Program-made: the position numbers and the translations under genes
Shown: piece after piece, positions 21,527-32,542 of the stretch
Layout: each line of letters starts with the position of its first letter
Position numbering within the stretch: the stretch's first letter is position 1
Assembly: GCF_023022965.1 (NCBI RefSeq)
Contig: NZ_CP095462.1
Location: 2,046,001 to 2,110,000 of the forward strand
DNA length: 64,000 nt
Origin: Ectobacillus sp. JY-23
Lineage (GTDB): Bacteria > Bacillota > Bacilli > Bacillales > Bacillaceae_G
Direction of reading: 5' to 3'
Notes under the pieces: generated by a model
Databases searched by the model: none
Told to the model about the DNA's origin: nothing
What the model saw: only the letters and a program-made list of their open reading frames with translations

Positions 21527-21643
21527 GGCTCTGTTAAAGTTCATTGTTGATTTCCGTTACGGGGGTTCGCTTTCCGCAGGAGTCTTACCACCTTCACTCC
21601 AATCAACAAGTGCAAATGATCAACATTGGGCTTTAACACAGCC
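21527..21643. mobile_element. MITE-like element, 117 bp
   Basis: The ends GGCTCTGTTAAAG...TTGTTGAT and, inverted, GGCTGTGTTAAAG...TGTTGAT form imperfect terminal inverted repeats of about 26 bp. The interior has no coding capacity. A shorter element with the same end (59535-59584) suggests a family. No convincing target-site duplication is seen (TTCTAT/TCTAT occur on the two sides). The rest of 21286-21526 shows nothing recognisable. Confidence 0.6.
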
Positions 21644-21662
21644 TTCTATTTTGTTTCTATAT

Positions 21663-21694
21663 AAAAAGCCTGCGTGCATTCGCACACAGGCTTT
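21663..21694 (-). terminator. Terminator of tRNA-Arg
   Basis: Stem AAAGCCTG-TGTGC / GCACG-CAGGCTTT followed on the minus strand by T residues, six bases after the tRNA 3' end. Confidence 0.8.
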
Positions 21695-21700
21695 CATCGA

Positions 21701-21775
21701 CGCGCTCGGAGGGAATCGAACCCCCGCATGACGTGGTACCGGAAACCACCGCTCTATCCCCTGAGCTACGAGCGC
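21701..21775 (-). tRNA. tRNA-Arg (anticodon CCG)
   Basis: A 75-nt cloverleaf. Acceptor GCGCTCG / CGAGCGC, D stem GCTC / GAGC, anticodon stem GTGGT / ACCAC with loop TTCCGGT (anticodon CCG), T stem GGGGG / CCCTC with loop TTCGATT. The variable loop appears to be 7 nt (GTCATGC), slightly long for a class I tRNA. CCA is not encoded. Confidence 0.93.
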
Positions 21776-21922
21776 ACATAGTCATATAGACATTATACCA
21801 TACAAGGTGTGAAAATCAACACGTTTAATTTCATAAGAAGCGGTTATGCTGTGAAGGGAACACGTCATTCTCATCGAATATATAGCCATAGGTCAAGAAA
21901 AAAGTAAATACAAATGGTTTTA

Positions 21923-21952
21923 TTTGACCTTTACTGACCATAATTGTATTAT
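21923..21952 (+). promoter_or_regulatory. clpP promoter with CtsR box
   Basis: TTGACC (21924-21929), a 17-bp spacer and TATTAT (21947-21952). On the minus strand 21939-21923 reads GGTCAGTAAAGGTCAAA, a near-perfect CtsR heptad repeat (RGTCAAA-NAN-RGTCAAA) lying over the -35. Heat and protein stress should relieve CtsR repression. Confidence 0.88.
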
Positions 21953-22019
21953 AGAAACAAGAAGAGCGGATTACTCCGCTGCATTACTTGAAACACGCTA
22001 TTACAAAGGAGGCCTATCC

Positions 22020-22604
22020 ATGAATTTAATTCCTACAGTTATTGAACAAACAAACCGCGGTGAGCGCGCGTATGACATTTATTCTCGTCTGTTGAAAGAT
22101 CGTATTATCATGCTTGGTAGCGCAATTGATGATAACGTTGCAAACTCTATCGTATCACAGCTGTTGTTCCTAGAATCTCAAGATTCTGAGAAGGAGATTC
22201 ATCTGTACATCAATAGCCCAGGCGGATCTATTACAGCAGGTATGGCAATTTACGATACAATGCAATTCATTAAAGCACCGGTATCTACCATTTGTATCGG
22301 TATGGCTGCTTCTATGGGTGCATTCTTGCTCGCAGCTGGTGAAAAAGGAAAACGTTATGCTCTTCCAAATAGTGAAGTGATGATTCACCAACCACTTGGC
22401 GGTGCACAAGGTCAAGCAACAGAGATTGAAATTGCTGCAAAACGTATTCTGTTCTTGCGCGATAAGCTAAATACAATTCTTTCCGAGCGCACTGGACAGC
22501 CGCTTGAGGTCATTGCACGCGATACAGATCGCGATAATTTCATGACAGCTGAAAAAGCGCTTGAATACGGTTTGATTGATAAAATCGTAGCAAACAAGCA
22601 ATAA
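22020..22604 (+). CDS. clpP: ATP-dependent Clp protease proteolytic subunit ClpP
   Basis: A 194-residue serine peptidase that forms the 14-mer chamber used by ClpX, ClpC and ClpE. The catalytic Ser is in GMAASMGAF, His in MIHQPLGG, and Asp in [21 protein letters not shown] forms the oxyanion region. The start is [10 protein letters not shown] (22020), 8 bases after AAAGGAGG; the longer frame crosses the promoter. It is monocistronic, under CtsR control. Confidence 0.98.
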   Translation: MNLIPTVIEQTNRGERAYDIYSRLLKDRIIMLGSAIDDNVANSIVSQLLFLESQDSEKEIHLYINSPGGSITAGMAIYDTMQFIKAPVSTICIGMAASMGAFLLAAGEKGKRYALPNSEVMIHQPLGGAQGQATEIEIAAKRILFLRDKLNTILSERTGQPLEVIARDTDRDNFMTAEKALEYGLIDKIVANKQ

Positions 22605-22614
22605 GAACTGAAAC

Positions 22615-22645
22615 AAAGCCGGTGCGTGTATGCACCGGCTTTTTC
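22615..22645 (+). terminator. Terminator of clpP
   Basis: Stem AAAGCCGGTGC / GCACCGGCTTT followed by TTT. Confidence 0.85.
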
Positions 22646-22669
22646 CCCATTTTAAATAGAACTTTCAGT

Positions 22670-22700
22670 AAAAAACTTCGCGCCATTAGACGCGAAGTTT
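22670..22700 (-). terminator. Terminator of the nudix-rapZ-yvcK-whiA-crh operon
   Basis: Stem AAACTTCGCG / CGCGAAGTTT and a T run on the minus strand, overlapping the crh stop codon. Confidence 0.8.
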
Positions 22701-22954
22701 TATGCTTTCTCTACATAGCTGACTAAAGCATCCAAGGCATCCGCTTCGTCATGTCCCTCGGTAATAATCGTGATTGTTGCATTTGCACCTACTGCCAGAC
22801 TCATTAACCCCATAATGCTTTTTGCATTCACTTTCTTTCCATCCTTTTCAATAAACACATCAGATTGAAAGCGATTTGCTTCTTGTACGAACAAAGCGGC
22901 CGGGCGTGCCTGTAACCCGGACTTTAATGCAACTTTTACTTGCTTTTGTACCAA
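22700..22954 (-). CDS. crh: Catabolite repression HPr-like protein Crh
   Basis: An 84-residue HPr paralogue. Gln15 (KSGLQARPAA) replaces the His15 of HPr, so it cannot carry phosphate for the PTS. Ser46 (NAKSIMGLM) is kept and is the target of HPr kinase, encoded at 32.5-33.5 kb. Crh-P is a CcpA co-repressor and, unphosphorylated, binds methylglyoxal synthase. It is the last gene of the yvcI-rapZ-yvcK-whiA-crh group. Confidence 0.96.
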   Translation of the reverse strand: MVQKQVKVALKSGLQARPAALFVQEANRFQSDVFIEKDGKKVNAKSIMGLMSLAVGANATITIITEGHDEADALDALVSYVEKA

Positions 22955-22969
22955 TGTTTTCTCCCCCTT

Positions 22970-23914
22970 TTACTTCATTGCTATTTCTCCCGCCCGCAGC
23001 TTTTCAGCAATCTCATCAATTTTGCGGAGACGATGATTAATACCTGACTTGCTGATTTTTCCTGTTACCATTTCCCCAAGTTCTTTCAAAGTCACATCTT
23101 CGTAGCTAATACGTAACTGCGCGATTTCTCGTAATTTCTCCGGTAAATAATCTAAACCGACAGTTCGTTCAATATATTTGATATTTTCAATTTGTCTAAG
23201 TGCAGCGCCAATCGTCTTGTTAAGATTTGCTGTTTCGCAATTTACCAAACGATTTACAGAGTTTCTCATGTCACGAACAATGCGAATATCCTCAAATCGA
23301 AGCAATGCACCATGTGCCCCAATGATGTTAAGAAACTCAGTGATTTTCTCTGCCTCTTTTAAGTACGTAATATGACCTTTGCGACGCTCCAGCGTTTTGC
23401 TGTTAAGCTCAAATTCGTTCATAAGCTCACATATCGCTTCATTATGCTCCTTGTACAATGAAAAAATTTCTAAATGGTACGAAGAAGTTTCCGGGTTATT
23501 TACGGACCCGCCCGCTAAAAAAGCACCTCGCAAATAGGAGCGCTTACAGCATTTTTTCTTAATCAATTCTTCTGAAATATTATGAATGAGAGAAAAGTCG
23601 CCCTGCATAATTTGGAGATCGTCGAGCACTTCTCTTGCTTGCTCCACAAGTCTCACAATATATACATTGTTCTTTTTCAAACGCATTTTTTTGCGCACCA
23701 GCAATTCCACAGCAACGTTATAGCTTCTCTTTAACAATGTATAAATACGTCGTGCAATGGCAGCATTTTCGGTTTGAATATCAATAATTAACCGGCGATT
23801 GGAAAAGGAAAGTGAGCCGTTCATTCGAATCAATGCAGAGAGCTCCGCCCTTACGCAACAGTCTTTTACTTCTAAGTTTGTCAATTCCTTTTTTGTTTCT
23901 GATGCAAAGGACAT
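22970..23914 (-). CDS. whiA: WhiA, LAGLIDADG-like DNA-binding protein
   Basis: A 314-residue protein with an N-terminal degenerate LAGLIDADG homing-endonuclease domain ([19 protein letters not shown] ... [16 protein letters not shown]) and a C-terminal sigma-70-region-4-like helix-turn-helix ([15 protein letters not shown]-like, then [15 protein letters not shown]). In Bacillus it binds DNA and affects cell division and chromosome segregation, without nuclease activity. It lies between yvcK and crh. Confidence 0.95.
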   Translation of the reverse strand: MSFASETKKELTNLEVKDCCVRAELSALIRMNGSLSFSNRRLIIDIQTENAAIARRIYTLLKRSYNVAVELLVRKKMRLKKNNVYIVRLVEQAREVLDDLQIMQGDFSLIHNISEELIKKKCCKRSYLRGAFLAGGSVNNPETSSYHLEIFSLYKEHNEAICELMNEFELNSKTLERRKGHITYLKEAEKITEFLNIIGAHGALLRFEDIRIVRDMRNSVNRLVNCETANLNKTIGAALRQIENIKYIERTVGLDYLPEKLREIAQLRISYEDVTLKELGEMVTGKISKSGINHRLRKIDEIAEKLRAGEIAMK

Positions 23915-23928
23915 CTTTGCTCACCTCC

Positions 23929-24876
23929 TCACAGCAATGAATATAAGATACTGGCCAATTTCACCGTATCATGACGAACAACATCGTCTTCATATTTAAC
24001 AAGCATATCTTGTATTACAGTAATGTTCATATCAGACAAACGCTTTTCATCACACACAACCTGCGTGGAAAGCTCTTTTTCGTATCGTTTTAATAAACGC
24101 TCAGGAATAGGGCCGTTGTTAGCAATGATGGTGTCAATAAACGGTCCGAGGTGATCATGTAGCGCCTGGACATGATCAGATGCCTTATATCCCATCGTCT
24201 CGCCCGCTTGTGTCATGACGTTACATACATATACTTTACGGGCTTTCGCCTGCAACACCGCTTCCCCAATTTTTTGAACCATTAAGTTTGGCAATATACT
24301 TGTATATAAACTACCTGGTCCAAACACAAGCAAATCCGCTTTGCGGATTTCATTTAGCGTCTCCGCTAAAGGCTCTACATCATGTGGTGTTAAAAATACA
24401 CGATTAATCTTTTCACCGCGGTATGGAATTTTCGACTCGCCTGTCACAACGGTGCCATCCGCATATTCCGCATGCAGGACAACACTTTGGTTGGCTGCCG
24501 GCAATACACGGCCTCTTACATTTAATACCTTGCTCATCTCTGTAATCGCATGAAAGAAATCACCGGTGATGGATGTCATACCTGCTAACAATAGATTGCC
24601 GAGCGCGTGTCCAGATAAATCCCCAGTGGTGAAGCGATGCTGAAACAAAGCTTCTACAAGAGGCTCTACATCGGAGAGCGCCACTAATACATTTCGTACG
24701 TCACCGGGGGGCGGAATTTCCATATCGTTTCGAAGGCGACCAGAGCTGCCACCATCATCAGCTACAGTGACGATGGCAGTTAAATCGACTGGATATTTTT
24801 TTAACCCGCGAAGCAGAACGGACAGCCCGGTCCCTCCGCCCACAATGACCATTTTGGGCTTTCTGCGTGTCGTCAT
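23929..24876 (-). CDS. yvcK: YvcK family gluconeogenesis factor
   Basis: A 315-residue Rossmann-like protein of the CofD/YvcK family. GGGTGLSVLLRGLK (residues 12-25) and TVADDGGSSGRLRN form the nucleotide-binding site, bound to UDP-sugars in relatives. It is needed for cell shape on gluconeogenic carbon sources and is a target of PrkC phosphorylation in B. subtilis. It lies 4 bases after rapZ and 15 before whiA. Confidence 0.95.
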   Translation of the reverse strand: MTTRRKPKMVIVGGGTGLSVLLRGLKKYPVDLTAIVTVADDGGSSGRLRNDMEIPPPGDVRNVLVALSDVEPLVEALFQHRFTTGDLSGHALGNLLLAGMTSITGDFFHAITEMSKVLNVRGRVLPAANQSVVLHAEYADGTVVTGESKIPYRGEKINRVFLTPHDVEPLAETLNEIRKADLLVFGPGSLYTSILPNLMVQKIGEAVLQAKARKVYVCNVMTQAGETMGYKASDHVQALHDHLGPFIDTIIANNGPIPERLLKRYEKELSTQVVCDEKRLSDMNITVIQDMLVKYEDDVVRHDTVKLASILYSLL

Positions 24877-24879
24877 GAA

Positions 24880-25758
24880 TTAATGTCCCTTTCTTTTTTC
24901 CACATCGCGATGAGATACGTGTGTCGTATACTCCTTCGCAAAATATTCTTTGAGATATTCCGCAATTGTGACAGAGCGATGCTGTCCGCCGGTACAGCCG
25001 ATAGCCAACACGAGTTGACTCTTGCCTTCGCGCTTGTAGTAAGGCAACATGAATGAAATTAAATCTGTCAGCTTTTCTAAAAATTGATTGGTTTCGTTAA
25101 ACTTTAATACATATGAAGAAACCTCTTCATCTAAACCGGTTAGCGGTTTCATTTGCGGAATATAGAATGGATTTGGCAAGAAGCGCACATCGAACATTAA
25201 GTCCGCATCAATCGGTACACCGTATTTAAAGCCAAAGGAGGTTACGTTGATACGAAACCCATTTTGGTCTGGTGAAGAAAATACAGTAGAGATTTTTTCA
25301 CGCAGGTCTTTTGGCTTTAAATCTGACGTATCAAGAACCATGTTGGCACGCGCCTTCATATCACTGAGTAATTCGCGCTCCAGCTCAATTCCCTTAAGTG
25401 GCAAATCCGTAGGCGCTAAAGGGTGCGAACGCCTTGTTTCTTTATAACGCGTTACAAGTGTGCTTTCTTTTGCATCTAAAAACAGGATGTGCGGAATGAG
25501 CCACGTACGCTCCGTCAAATCATCTAACGATTCCCATAGTTGATCAAAGAACTCTCGCCCGCGCAGGTCAATGCCTAACGCCACTTTATCCATCTTATTA
25601 CGGGATTCAGACATCAGCTCCACAAACTTCGGAAGCAGTGCCGGCGGTAAGTTATCGACACAAAAATAGCCAAGATCTTCAAAGCTTTGCAGTGCAACCG
25701 TTTTTCCAGCGCCCGACATGCCTGTAATGATCACCATTTTGATATCGTTTTTATTCAT
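24880..25758 (-). CDS. rapZ: RNase adapter protein RapZ (YvcJ)
   Basis: A 292-residue nucleotide-binding protein. Walker A GMSGAGKT lies at about residues 13-20, Walker B-like [11 protein letters not shown] follows, and the C-terminal domain has [19 protein letters not shown]. In E. coli RapZ guides RNase E to GlmZ; in Bacillus YvcJ is a GTPase affecting competence, with an unclear target. It is encoded in the yvcI-J-K-whiA-crh operon. Confidence 0.94.
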   Translation of the reverse strand: MNKNDIKMVIITGMSGAGKTVALQSFEDLGYFCVDNLPPALLPKFVELMSESRNKMDKVALGIDLRGREFFDQLWESLDDLTERTWLIPHILFLDAKESTLVTRYKETRRSHPLAPTDLPLKGIELERELLSDMKARANMVLDTSDLKPKDLREKISTVFSSPDQNGFRINVTSFGFKYGVPIDADLMFDVRFLPNPFYIPQMKPLTGLDEEVSSYVLKFNETNQFLEKLTDLISFMLPYYKREGKSQLVLAIGCTGGQHRSVTIAEYLKEYFAKEYTTHVSHRDVEKRKGH

Positions 25759-25771
25759 CCCCGTTTCCCCC

Positions 25772-26230
25772 TTAGCTCGGATCTAACCGATACGAAATCA
25801 ACTCAAAATCCGGTGTATATACAAAAGTTCCGTATATGATGGCATTTCCCTGCAACAAGTAATCTATAATATGATGATCGCCCGGCGCCATCGGCAGCTG
25901 TGCAATATCTTCTTTGTTGTGCCATTGTAAAATTCCTTCTTCACATTCGTCCTTATTTTCACCAGTAAAGTCTGTCGCTAAAAAAGAAAACATCATCCAT
26001 TCAGAGACAACTTTATCGCCTTCTTTGATGACAAATGTAAATATCCCCTTTAATGCAGGATTCTTTAAGTAAATGCCGGTTTCTTCTCGATACTCTCTCG
26101 TTACCGCTTCGCGGATACTTTCTCCACTTTCCATTTTCCCGCCCGGTGCAACCCACCAATTGCGGCGCGGCTTCTGCAGAAGAAGAACTTGATTATCTTT
26201 TAACAGTACACAGTTTGTTACTCTTTGCAC
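25772..26230 (-). CDS. NUDIX hydrolase YvcI
   Basis: A 152-residue NUDIX hydrolase. The box [24 protein letters not shown] is complete (GX5EX7REUXEEXGU), with preceding RRNWWVAP. Family members clean up modified nucleoside di- and triphosphates or ADP-ribose derivatives; the substrate here is not known. It is the first gene of the rapZ-yvcK-whiA-crh group, 13 bases before rapZ. Confidence 0.92.
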   Translation of the reverse strand: MQRVTNCVLLKDNQVLLLQKPRRNWWVAPGGKMESGESIREAVTREYREETGIYLKNPALKGIFTFVIKEGDKVVSEWMMFSFLATDFTGENKDECEEGILQWHNKEDIAQLPMAPGDHHIIDYLLQGNAIIYGTFVYTPDFELISYRLDPS

Positions 26231-26348
26231 GTTTATTTCACCTCAATTATGTGGGAAGAGACCTTCGCCTCTCCTTCCGTTCATTATACTATTAAACGAG
26301 CTTTGCCACAATGAAGCTGTCCTGGTATTTTTTCTGAAAAAACTGAAA

Positions 26349-26745
26349 AGAAAAGCGGAGCCGACTGTTTAGGCACAGAATCTAAGGTTCTCATCCCTAA
26401 AAGGCGCTTTTTGCCTTTTTGTGGCTGAGGTTCTTAGATGGCAGTGCCTAGGAGGCGCAGCTGGATCTAGAAAAGCGGAAGCGGCTTGTTCAGCTCCATA
26501 GGGCAGAGGTTCTCGACACAAAAAGGCGCTTTTTGCCTTTATGGGGCGAGGTTCTCTGACCGGAGGAGCTAGCCGCTGCAACTGGATCTAGAAAAGCGGA
26601 GCCGACTGTTTAGGCACAGAATCTAAGGTTCTCATCCCTAAAAGGCGCTTTTTGCCTTTTTGCGGCTGAGGTTCTTAGATGGCAGTGCCTAGGAGGCGCA
26701 GCTGGATCTAGAAAAGCGGAGCCGACTGCTTAGGTGCAGAAGCGC
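26349..26745. repeat. Mosaic array of ~120-bp hairpin repeats
   Basis: In the 707-bp gap between the nudix gene and trxB there are three full units with alternating subtypes: 26349-26468 (GAGCCGACTGTTTAGGCAC type), 26469-26589 (GAAGCGGCTTGTTCAGCTCC type) and 26590-26709 (first type again), then a truncated unit (26710 to about 26745). The first and third differ by only a few bases. Unit ends are joined by GCTGGATCTAG or ACTGGATCTAG. The structure is the same as at 10688-11330. The remaining bases, 26746-26820, show nothing. Confidence 0.9.
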
Positions 26746-26824
26746 GTAATTTTTCTACTTTTAGTTCCTATTATGCTAGAGAAGCTCGCTATATTATACG
26801 ATTCACATTGCTGCCGCTTTCCAT

Positions 26825-26855
26825 AAAAAAAGAGCATGAGCCACGGCTCATGCTC
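26825..26855 (-). terminator. Terminator of trxB
   Basis: Stem GAGCATGAGCC / GGCTCATGCTC, followed on the minus strand by a T7 run. Confidence 0.85.
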
Positions 26856-26937
26856 CCATATATATCGAGGGGGTCAACTGTGTCTTAACTATACCCCATC
26901 TATATTTCGTTACCGTTACAAAGGCATTAACTAATAA

Positions 26938-27906
<969 letters not shown>

Positions 27907-27967
27907 TCACTCCTTATAGAAGGCCTTGTCATTACATCTCTATTATACGTAGTGGAGATGCTTTTTT

Positions 27968-29473
27968 CTAATTATTTGCCTCCATCTTCTTGACCGCCTG
28001 CACATATTTGCGAACGGTGGAAACGGACACATTATATATATGTCCGATTTCTGCTTGTGTCATGTTTTCTTTTAAATCGCCCCGCACAACGTACTCAATC
28101 GCTGCTGACCAAGCAACTGGATTACCGTAGGAATTTTTCTGATGTGCAGTAAAAATACGGAACCAGCGCTGCAGGCATTCTTCAATCAACATATCGTCCT
28201 TTTCTGCGTGATGATACAAAAGATGGGCAATATGCGCACAATGTGCAAAAGCATGTGCTGCTTCAGGCATGTCTTCTCCCGTCACTTCGCTATATAAATA
28301 CAACGCCCAGTTACGAATCACTTCATGCTCTGTTTTTTCTGCGATATCTAAAAAGACCTGTGCTTTTTCGTCTATGTTGAGCTCATTCATCAGGTACAGC
28401 GCCAACATCTTTTCCTCTATTGTCGTCGCCTCTTTGAAGGAAACGCGCAGTTGACCAAGCAATACTGCTTGATTTCCATCTGTAAATGTCGTGTGGCCCC
28501 AAGGCTCTTTTCCTTCTCGGTCTGGTAGCGCCTCTACAACACGTTCCCACATTTTTTGCGCAAGAGTCGTATCACCTACCATATGCGCTGCATAGGCAAA
28601 CCAGTAATGAAAGCTTGTATCGCCTTCATACCCGTGCTTTTTAAGACCTTTAAACATAACATATGCGGATTGAAAGCGACCTACCGTCGCCAATGTATTT
28701 GCTAACTTAAAACGCTGCTCCAGTAAAATAGGGTACACATTCTCCAATCGATCTGCCAGACGCTCTGCCTGTTCTCTGCGACCAACTGAATATAATAATA
28801 CAAGACTATTACAAAGCGCATGCAAATTCCCTGGATTGCGCTCTAATACATGGTTTAAAATTCGCATGGCTTCCTCTACCTGACCAAGCTGAAAATGAAC
28901 AATTGCCAAGTTGTTATGCGCTGACCAAAATTCCGGGTAGTCTGCGAGTACATTCTCTAATGTATGAATCGCTTCTTCTAGATGACCGCTGCGAATGAGA
29001 ATATTCGCTTGCTCCTGCATCAAAATAAGTTCATCCTCTGCAGCAAACTCTTCCTCTTCATCCTCAATTGCAATAATATCTAGGAGTTCAATCGTTTCTT
29101 CTCTAAACTCCCCGTCTTCTTCTAACTTTAAATAACGTTCTGCATAACCTTTAGCCTGTTGAAACAAACCTAAAAAGGCACAATTATTTGCCAAATAGTA
29201 ATAGCACTCCGTCATACTTTCATCCAGTCGCATCACTTTTTTAAAAAGCTGATTGGATTCATAATACTGTCCAGCCTCTGAAAGAGCAGATGCCAGTTGG
29301 CACAGAACAAACGGATCTTGATTCATATCCGCCGCTCTTTGTAAATATTTAATCGCATCATCCAAGTTATTGCGACGATACGCTTTCATACCTTTTTCAT
29401 AGAAATATTGCGATGATTGATGAAAGGTAATAACTTGTCCCTTCTCTTCCTCGATTTGTTGTTTTTTCCCCAT
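27968..29473 (-). CDS. TPR-repeat protein YvcD with C-terminal helix-turn-helix
   Basis: A 501-residue soluble protein. It has several tetratricopeptide repeats, clearest at about residues 20-125 (AYRRNNLDDAIKYLQRAADM; YYLANNCAFLGLFQQAKGYA) and 155-250, with an acidic stretch near 140. The C-terminus, TQAEIGHIYNVSVSTVRKYV, reads as a helix-turn-helix. It is probably a scaffold or regulator; the function is unknown. It is upstream of trxB, as yvcD is in B. subtilis. Confidence 0.85.
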   Translation of the reverse strand: MGKKQQIEEEKGQVITFHQSSQYFYEKGMKAYRRNNLDDAIKYLQRAADMNQDPFVLCQLASALSEAGQYYESNQLFKKVMRLDESMTECYYYLANNCAFLGLFQQAKGYAERYLKLEEDGEFREETIELLDIIAIEDEEEEFAAEDELILMQEQANILIRSGHLEEAIHTLENVLADYPEFWSAHNNLAIVHFQLGQVEEAMRILNHVLERNPGNLHALCNSLVLLYSVGRREQAERLADRLENVYPILLEQRFKLANTLATVGRFQSAYVMFKGLKKHGYEGDTSFHYWFAYAAHMVGDTTLAQKMWERVVEALPDREGKEPWGHTTFTDGNQAVLLGQLRVSFKEATTIEEKMLALYLMNELNIDEKAQVFLDIAEKTEHEVIRNWALYLYSEVTGEDMPEAAHAFAHCAHIAHLLYHHAEKDDMLIEECLQRWFRIFTAHQKNSYGNPVAWSAAIEYVVRGDLKENMTQAEIGHIYNVSVSTVRKYVQAVKKMEANN

Positions 29474-29596
29474 AATTCCTCCGTTTATCTATAATACGTT
29501 CACATACAAAGTGAAAAACATCCGTATTTCTCTACTTATAAGTATAAACGATTCTTGAAAAAACAAAACAGTATATTGTATGCAATTTATGGCTTT

Positions 29597-30100
29597 TCAT
29601 ACCCGTTGTTCCATTTCTTCTTTCGTATAAATGACACGCATGGGATTTCCGCCTACAAAAGCACCGGCCGGTACATCCTTATGAACAAGTGTCCCTGCGG
29701 AAACAATAGCCCCGTCTCCAATGATAACGCCCGGTAAAATGGTTGTGTTTGCACCAATCATCACTTCATCACCGATAACAACATCACCAAGACGATATTC
29801 CTTAATTAAATACTCATGCGCGAGAATCGTTGTATTATAGCCGATCACTGTGTTGCGGCCTACTTTAATTTTTTCAGGAAACATAATATCAAGCATGACC
29901 ATAAGCGCAAATGAGGTTTCAGGACCGATATCTATGCGTAAAAACGTACGATATAGCCAATTTTTCATTTGCAAAAATGGTGTATAGCGGGCTAGCTGAA
30001 TGACAATAAAGTTTTTGACAACCTTCCAAAATGGCACAGTTTTATATATATGCCACAAGGAATTCGCACCGGTAACAGGATACCGTGTTGTACGTCTCAC
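29597..30100 (-). CDS. Hexapeptide-repeat acetyltransferase YvoF
   Basis: A 167-residue left-handed beta-helix acyltransferase. Hexapeptide turns occur from about residue 58 (IDIGPETSF ... [15 protein letters not shown] ... [38 protein letters not shown]). CoA-dependent O-acetyltransferases of this form are trimers; the substrate is unknown. It overlaps ppaX by four bases, so it is in the hprK-lgt-yvoD-ppaX-yvoF operon. Confidence 0.88.
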   Translation of the reverse strand: MRRTTRYPVTGANSLWHIYKTVPFWKVVKNFIVIQLARYTPFLQMKNWLYRTFLRIDIGPETSFALMVMLDIMFPEKIKVGRNTVIGYNTTILAHEYLIKEYRLGDVVIGDEVMIGANTTILPGVIIGDGAIVSAGTLVHKDVPAGAFVGGNPMRVIYTKEEMEQRV

Positions 30101-30747
30101 ACTTCTCCCTCCTCGGCTAATATACCGAGCAAATCACTCATACGCTCTAATATATATGTCGGATGATACGACGCTACATATTCTCTGCCCTTAATAGACC
30201 ACGCAACAGCAGCCGTTCGCGTGCCTGCGCTGCGGCCACCCAAAATGTCATGATGATTATCTCCTACCATCAAAGCCTCTTCTGGCTTGGCATCAAGTAA
30301 GCGCAAAGCCTGCTCAATCGGTTCTGGATGTGGCTTTACATTCGTTACATCATCAATGGTCACAATCACATCAAAAAATTTACGTAAATCAAACAGCTTA
30401 AGCCCCATCTCAACTGTCACACGCGCTTTCGTTGTGACAATACCGAGTTTATAGCCTTGCTTATGCAACGCTTCTACCGTCTCATATACCGTTTCGTATT
30501 CTTCTACAAGAGCGTCATGGTTAGCATGGTTATAAGCTCGGTAACATGCAATCATTTCTTCTGTGCGTTCCCGATCCATTGCCGAAAAGGTTTCTGTGAG
30601 CGACGGTCCGATAAACGGCAAAACATCTTCCCTTTTGTATGTCTCTGGATAATACGTGTTCAGCGTATGCAAAAAGGATGAGATAATAAGTTCGTTTGTA
30701 TTAATGAGTGTTCCATCTAAGTCAAATAAAACCGTATTAATTTTCAT
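30097..30747 (-). CDS. ppaX: Pyrophosphatase PpaX
   Basis: A 216-residue HAD-superfamily phosphatase. [12 protein letters not shown] is motif I with nucleophile and acid Asp, ITTKARVT is near motif II, KPHPEP gives motif III, and [12 protein letters not shown] motif IV. In B. subtilis it hydrolyses the pyrophosphate made when HprK/P dephosphorylates HPr-Ser-P. The start is MKINTVLFD (30747), 8 bases after AAAGGA, and it overlaps the yvoD end by 11 bases. Confidence 0.94.
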   Translation of the reverse strand: MKINTVLFDLDGTLINTNELIISSFLHTLNTYYPETYKREDVLPFIGPSLTETFSAMDRERTEEMIACYRAYNHANHDALVEEYETVYETVEALHKQGYKLGIVTTKARVTVEMGLKLFDLRKFFDVIVTIDDVTNVKPHPEPIEQALRLLDAKPEEALMVGDNHHDILGGRSAGTRTAAVAWSIKGREYVASYHPTYILERMSDLLGILAEEGEV

Positions 30748-31669
30748 AAGCCAAGTCCTTTCTATCCGTTTTTCTCCAAGTAATCGCAACCACAACCGTC
30801 AGTAATATCGCTACTACAAGACGAATGAAAAACAGCGGCAATACCGGTATGCCAAGTGGAATAAAAATAAACGTGTCTTCTACAACCGCATGGCATGCAA
30901 CTAAGAAAATGAATGCCAGTACCAAATCGCGCTTTTCTACACCATCCTCACGCACCGCTTGAATCATAACACCAGCACCGAGCGCCAACCCGAATAATAA
31001 ACCGGCCGCCAATGTAGTAGACGTATTCTCCTTCATGCCAAGCAACCTTGTAAATGGTGCCATCACCTTTGAAAAACGATCCAAAAATCCGTAATCTTTT
31101 AAAACCTGAATCATAATCATAAGTGGAATTACAATAAGAGCAAGCTGCCATATTCCACTAGCTGCCTTCTGCAAACCAACAAAAATAATATCTGTCCATG
31201 TTTCAGGCGCAGCTTTGCTGACTGCAGCAAAGCCATACTGCGCTTGCTTACCGCCGCCTTGCCAAAATTGATCAATGCATATTGCTGACATAATGGCCAA
31301 ACCGATACGAACAGCAAGGACAATCCAAATTTGTATCCCTACCTTAGCAGCAACAGAAGACTCTACTAGTAAGTTATGAGAGAATGACAGCATGACCGCT
31401 AGAATAAATACCTCTTTTACTGTTAAATCCAACGTTAAAATCGCTCCAATTGCTGCATATAAATTGAGTACATTACCTAACACCAATACAATAGCCGCAT
31501 CACCCGGTAAACCCAGTAAGCCCATGAGCGGGGCAATCAGTTTGGTAAGCCAAGGCAATACCGGTGTGTATTGTAAAATGGTCACAAACAATGTAATCGG
31601 AAAGATAATCTTCCCGAGTGCCCAGGTCGTTTTCCCCCCTGCAAGTAACCCTCGCTTCAACGTTTCCAT
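30737..31669 (-). CDS. Nucleoside-recognition (Gate domain) membrane protein YvoD
   Basis: A 310-residue integral membrane protein with about eight hydrophobic segments in two similar halves, each starting with a Gate/nucleoside-recognition block ([20 protein letters not shown] and [19 protein letters not shown]). Related proteins are SpmA/SpmB-like. The transported or sensed compound is unknown. It lies between lgt and ppaX. Confidence 0.85.
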   Translation of the reverse strand: METLKRGLLAGGKTTWALGKIIFPITLFVTILQYTPVLPWLTKLIAPLMGLLGLPGDAAIVLVLGNVLNLYAAIGAILTLDLTVKEVFILAVMLSFSHNLLVESSVAAKVGIQIWIVLAVRIGLAIMSAICIDQFWQGGGKQAQYGFAAVSKAAPETWTDIIFVGLQKAASGIWQLALIVIPLMIMIQVLKDYGFLDRFSKVMAPFTRLLGMKENTSTTLAAGLLFGLALGAGVMIQAVREDGVEKRDLVLAFIFLVACHAVVEDTFIFIPLGIPVLPLFFIRLVVAILLTVVVAITWRKTDRKDLAYEN

Positions 31670-31687
31670 CTCGTTTTCCCCCTATGA

Positions 31688-31717
31688 GAAACAGCGCCTG
31701 TGACAGGCGCTGTTTTT
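31688..31717 (-). terminator. Hairpin after lgt (weak minus-strand T tract)
   Basis: Stem ACAGCGCCTG / CAGGCGCTGT. On the minus strand it is followed only by TTTCTC, while on the plus strand it is followed by T7. It may therefore attenuate lgt-to-yvoD transcription and also block antisense read-through. Confidence 0.55.
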
Positions 31718-32530
31718 TTATGCTTCTAAATACCGTTTGTCCGCTTGCCCCATCTTGCGGCGCACCGCCACCAAGATAAGCGCTACGACAATAATCACAA
31801 CAGAGATGACCTGTGCCGTACGAAAAGGTCCAACCATCAAGCTATCTGTACGTAGTCCTTCAATAAAGAAGCGACCGATAGAATACCAGATTAAATACGT
31901 TAAAAACAGCTCTCCCCGGCGTAAATTTACTTTGCGAAGCAGCAATAAAAGTGCTACACCCGCAAAGCTCCATAGCGACTCATACAAAAATGTCGGATGG
32001 TAGTATGTACCGTTAATATTCATTTGGTTAATAATAAAATCTGGCAGGTACAGCCCTTCCAAAAATCCACGCGTGACCGGTCCGCCATGCGCTTCTTGGT
32101 TCATAAAATTACCCCAGCGGCCAATGGCTTGTCCAAGTAAAATGCTCGGCGCCGCAATATCAGCCATTTTCCAAAACGAAACGCCGCGCACACGAGAGAA
32201 TACGAATGCTGTCAGCACAGCTCCAATTAAGCCACCGTGAATCGCAAGACCACCCTCGCGAATATTAATGATTTGCGACGGGTTTTCACTATAGTAGCTC
32301 CATTCAAAAATAACATAGTATAAGCGCGCACAAATAATGGCGATAGGCACTGCAAATAATACAAGATCTACAAATAGATCCTTCGGCAACCCTCTTCTCT
32401 CGGCCTCACGTGTCGCAAGCCACAACCCAAGCAGAACACCGGAGCCAATGATAACGCCATACCAGTAGATCGGAAAAGGACCGAGCTGGATAAAGACGCG
32501 ATCAAAGTAAGGTGCAGCAGTTAATAACAT
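31718..32530 (-). CDS. lgt: Prolipoprotein diacylglyceryl transferase
   Basis: A 270-residue membrane enzyme with seven or so helices that adds diacylglycerol to the lipobox cysteine of prolipoproteins, such as the cytochrome c551 at 44.4-44.7 kb. Visible: HGGLIGAVL (essential His), the Lgt signature [18 protein letters not shown], and FLYESLWSF. It lies 12 bases after hprK, as in Bacillus. Confidence 0.97.
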   Translation of the reverse strand: MLLTAAPYFDRVFIQLGPFPIYWYGVIIGSGVLLGLWLATREAERRGLPKDLFVDLVLFAVPIAIICARLYYVIFEWSYYSENPSQIINIREGGLAIHGGLIGAVLTAFVFSRVRGVSFWKMADIAAPSILLGQAIGRWGNFMNQEAHGGPVTRGFLEGLYLPDFIINQMNINGTYYHPTFLYESLWSFAGVALLLLLRKVNLRRGELFLTYLIWYSIGRFFIEGLRTDSLMVGPFRTAQVISVVIIVVALILVAVRRKMGQADKRYLEA

Positions 32531-32542
32531 CCCCGTTTCCCC

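Noticed and set aside
21841-21862. SigB-like promoter upstream of clpP (GGTTAT ... GGGAAC)
   Set aside because: The spacer is only 8 to 9 bases, against 12 to 15 for SigB.
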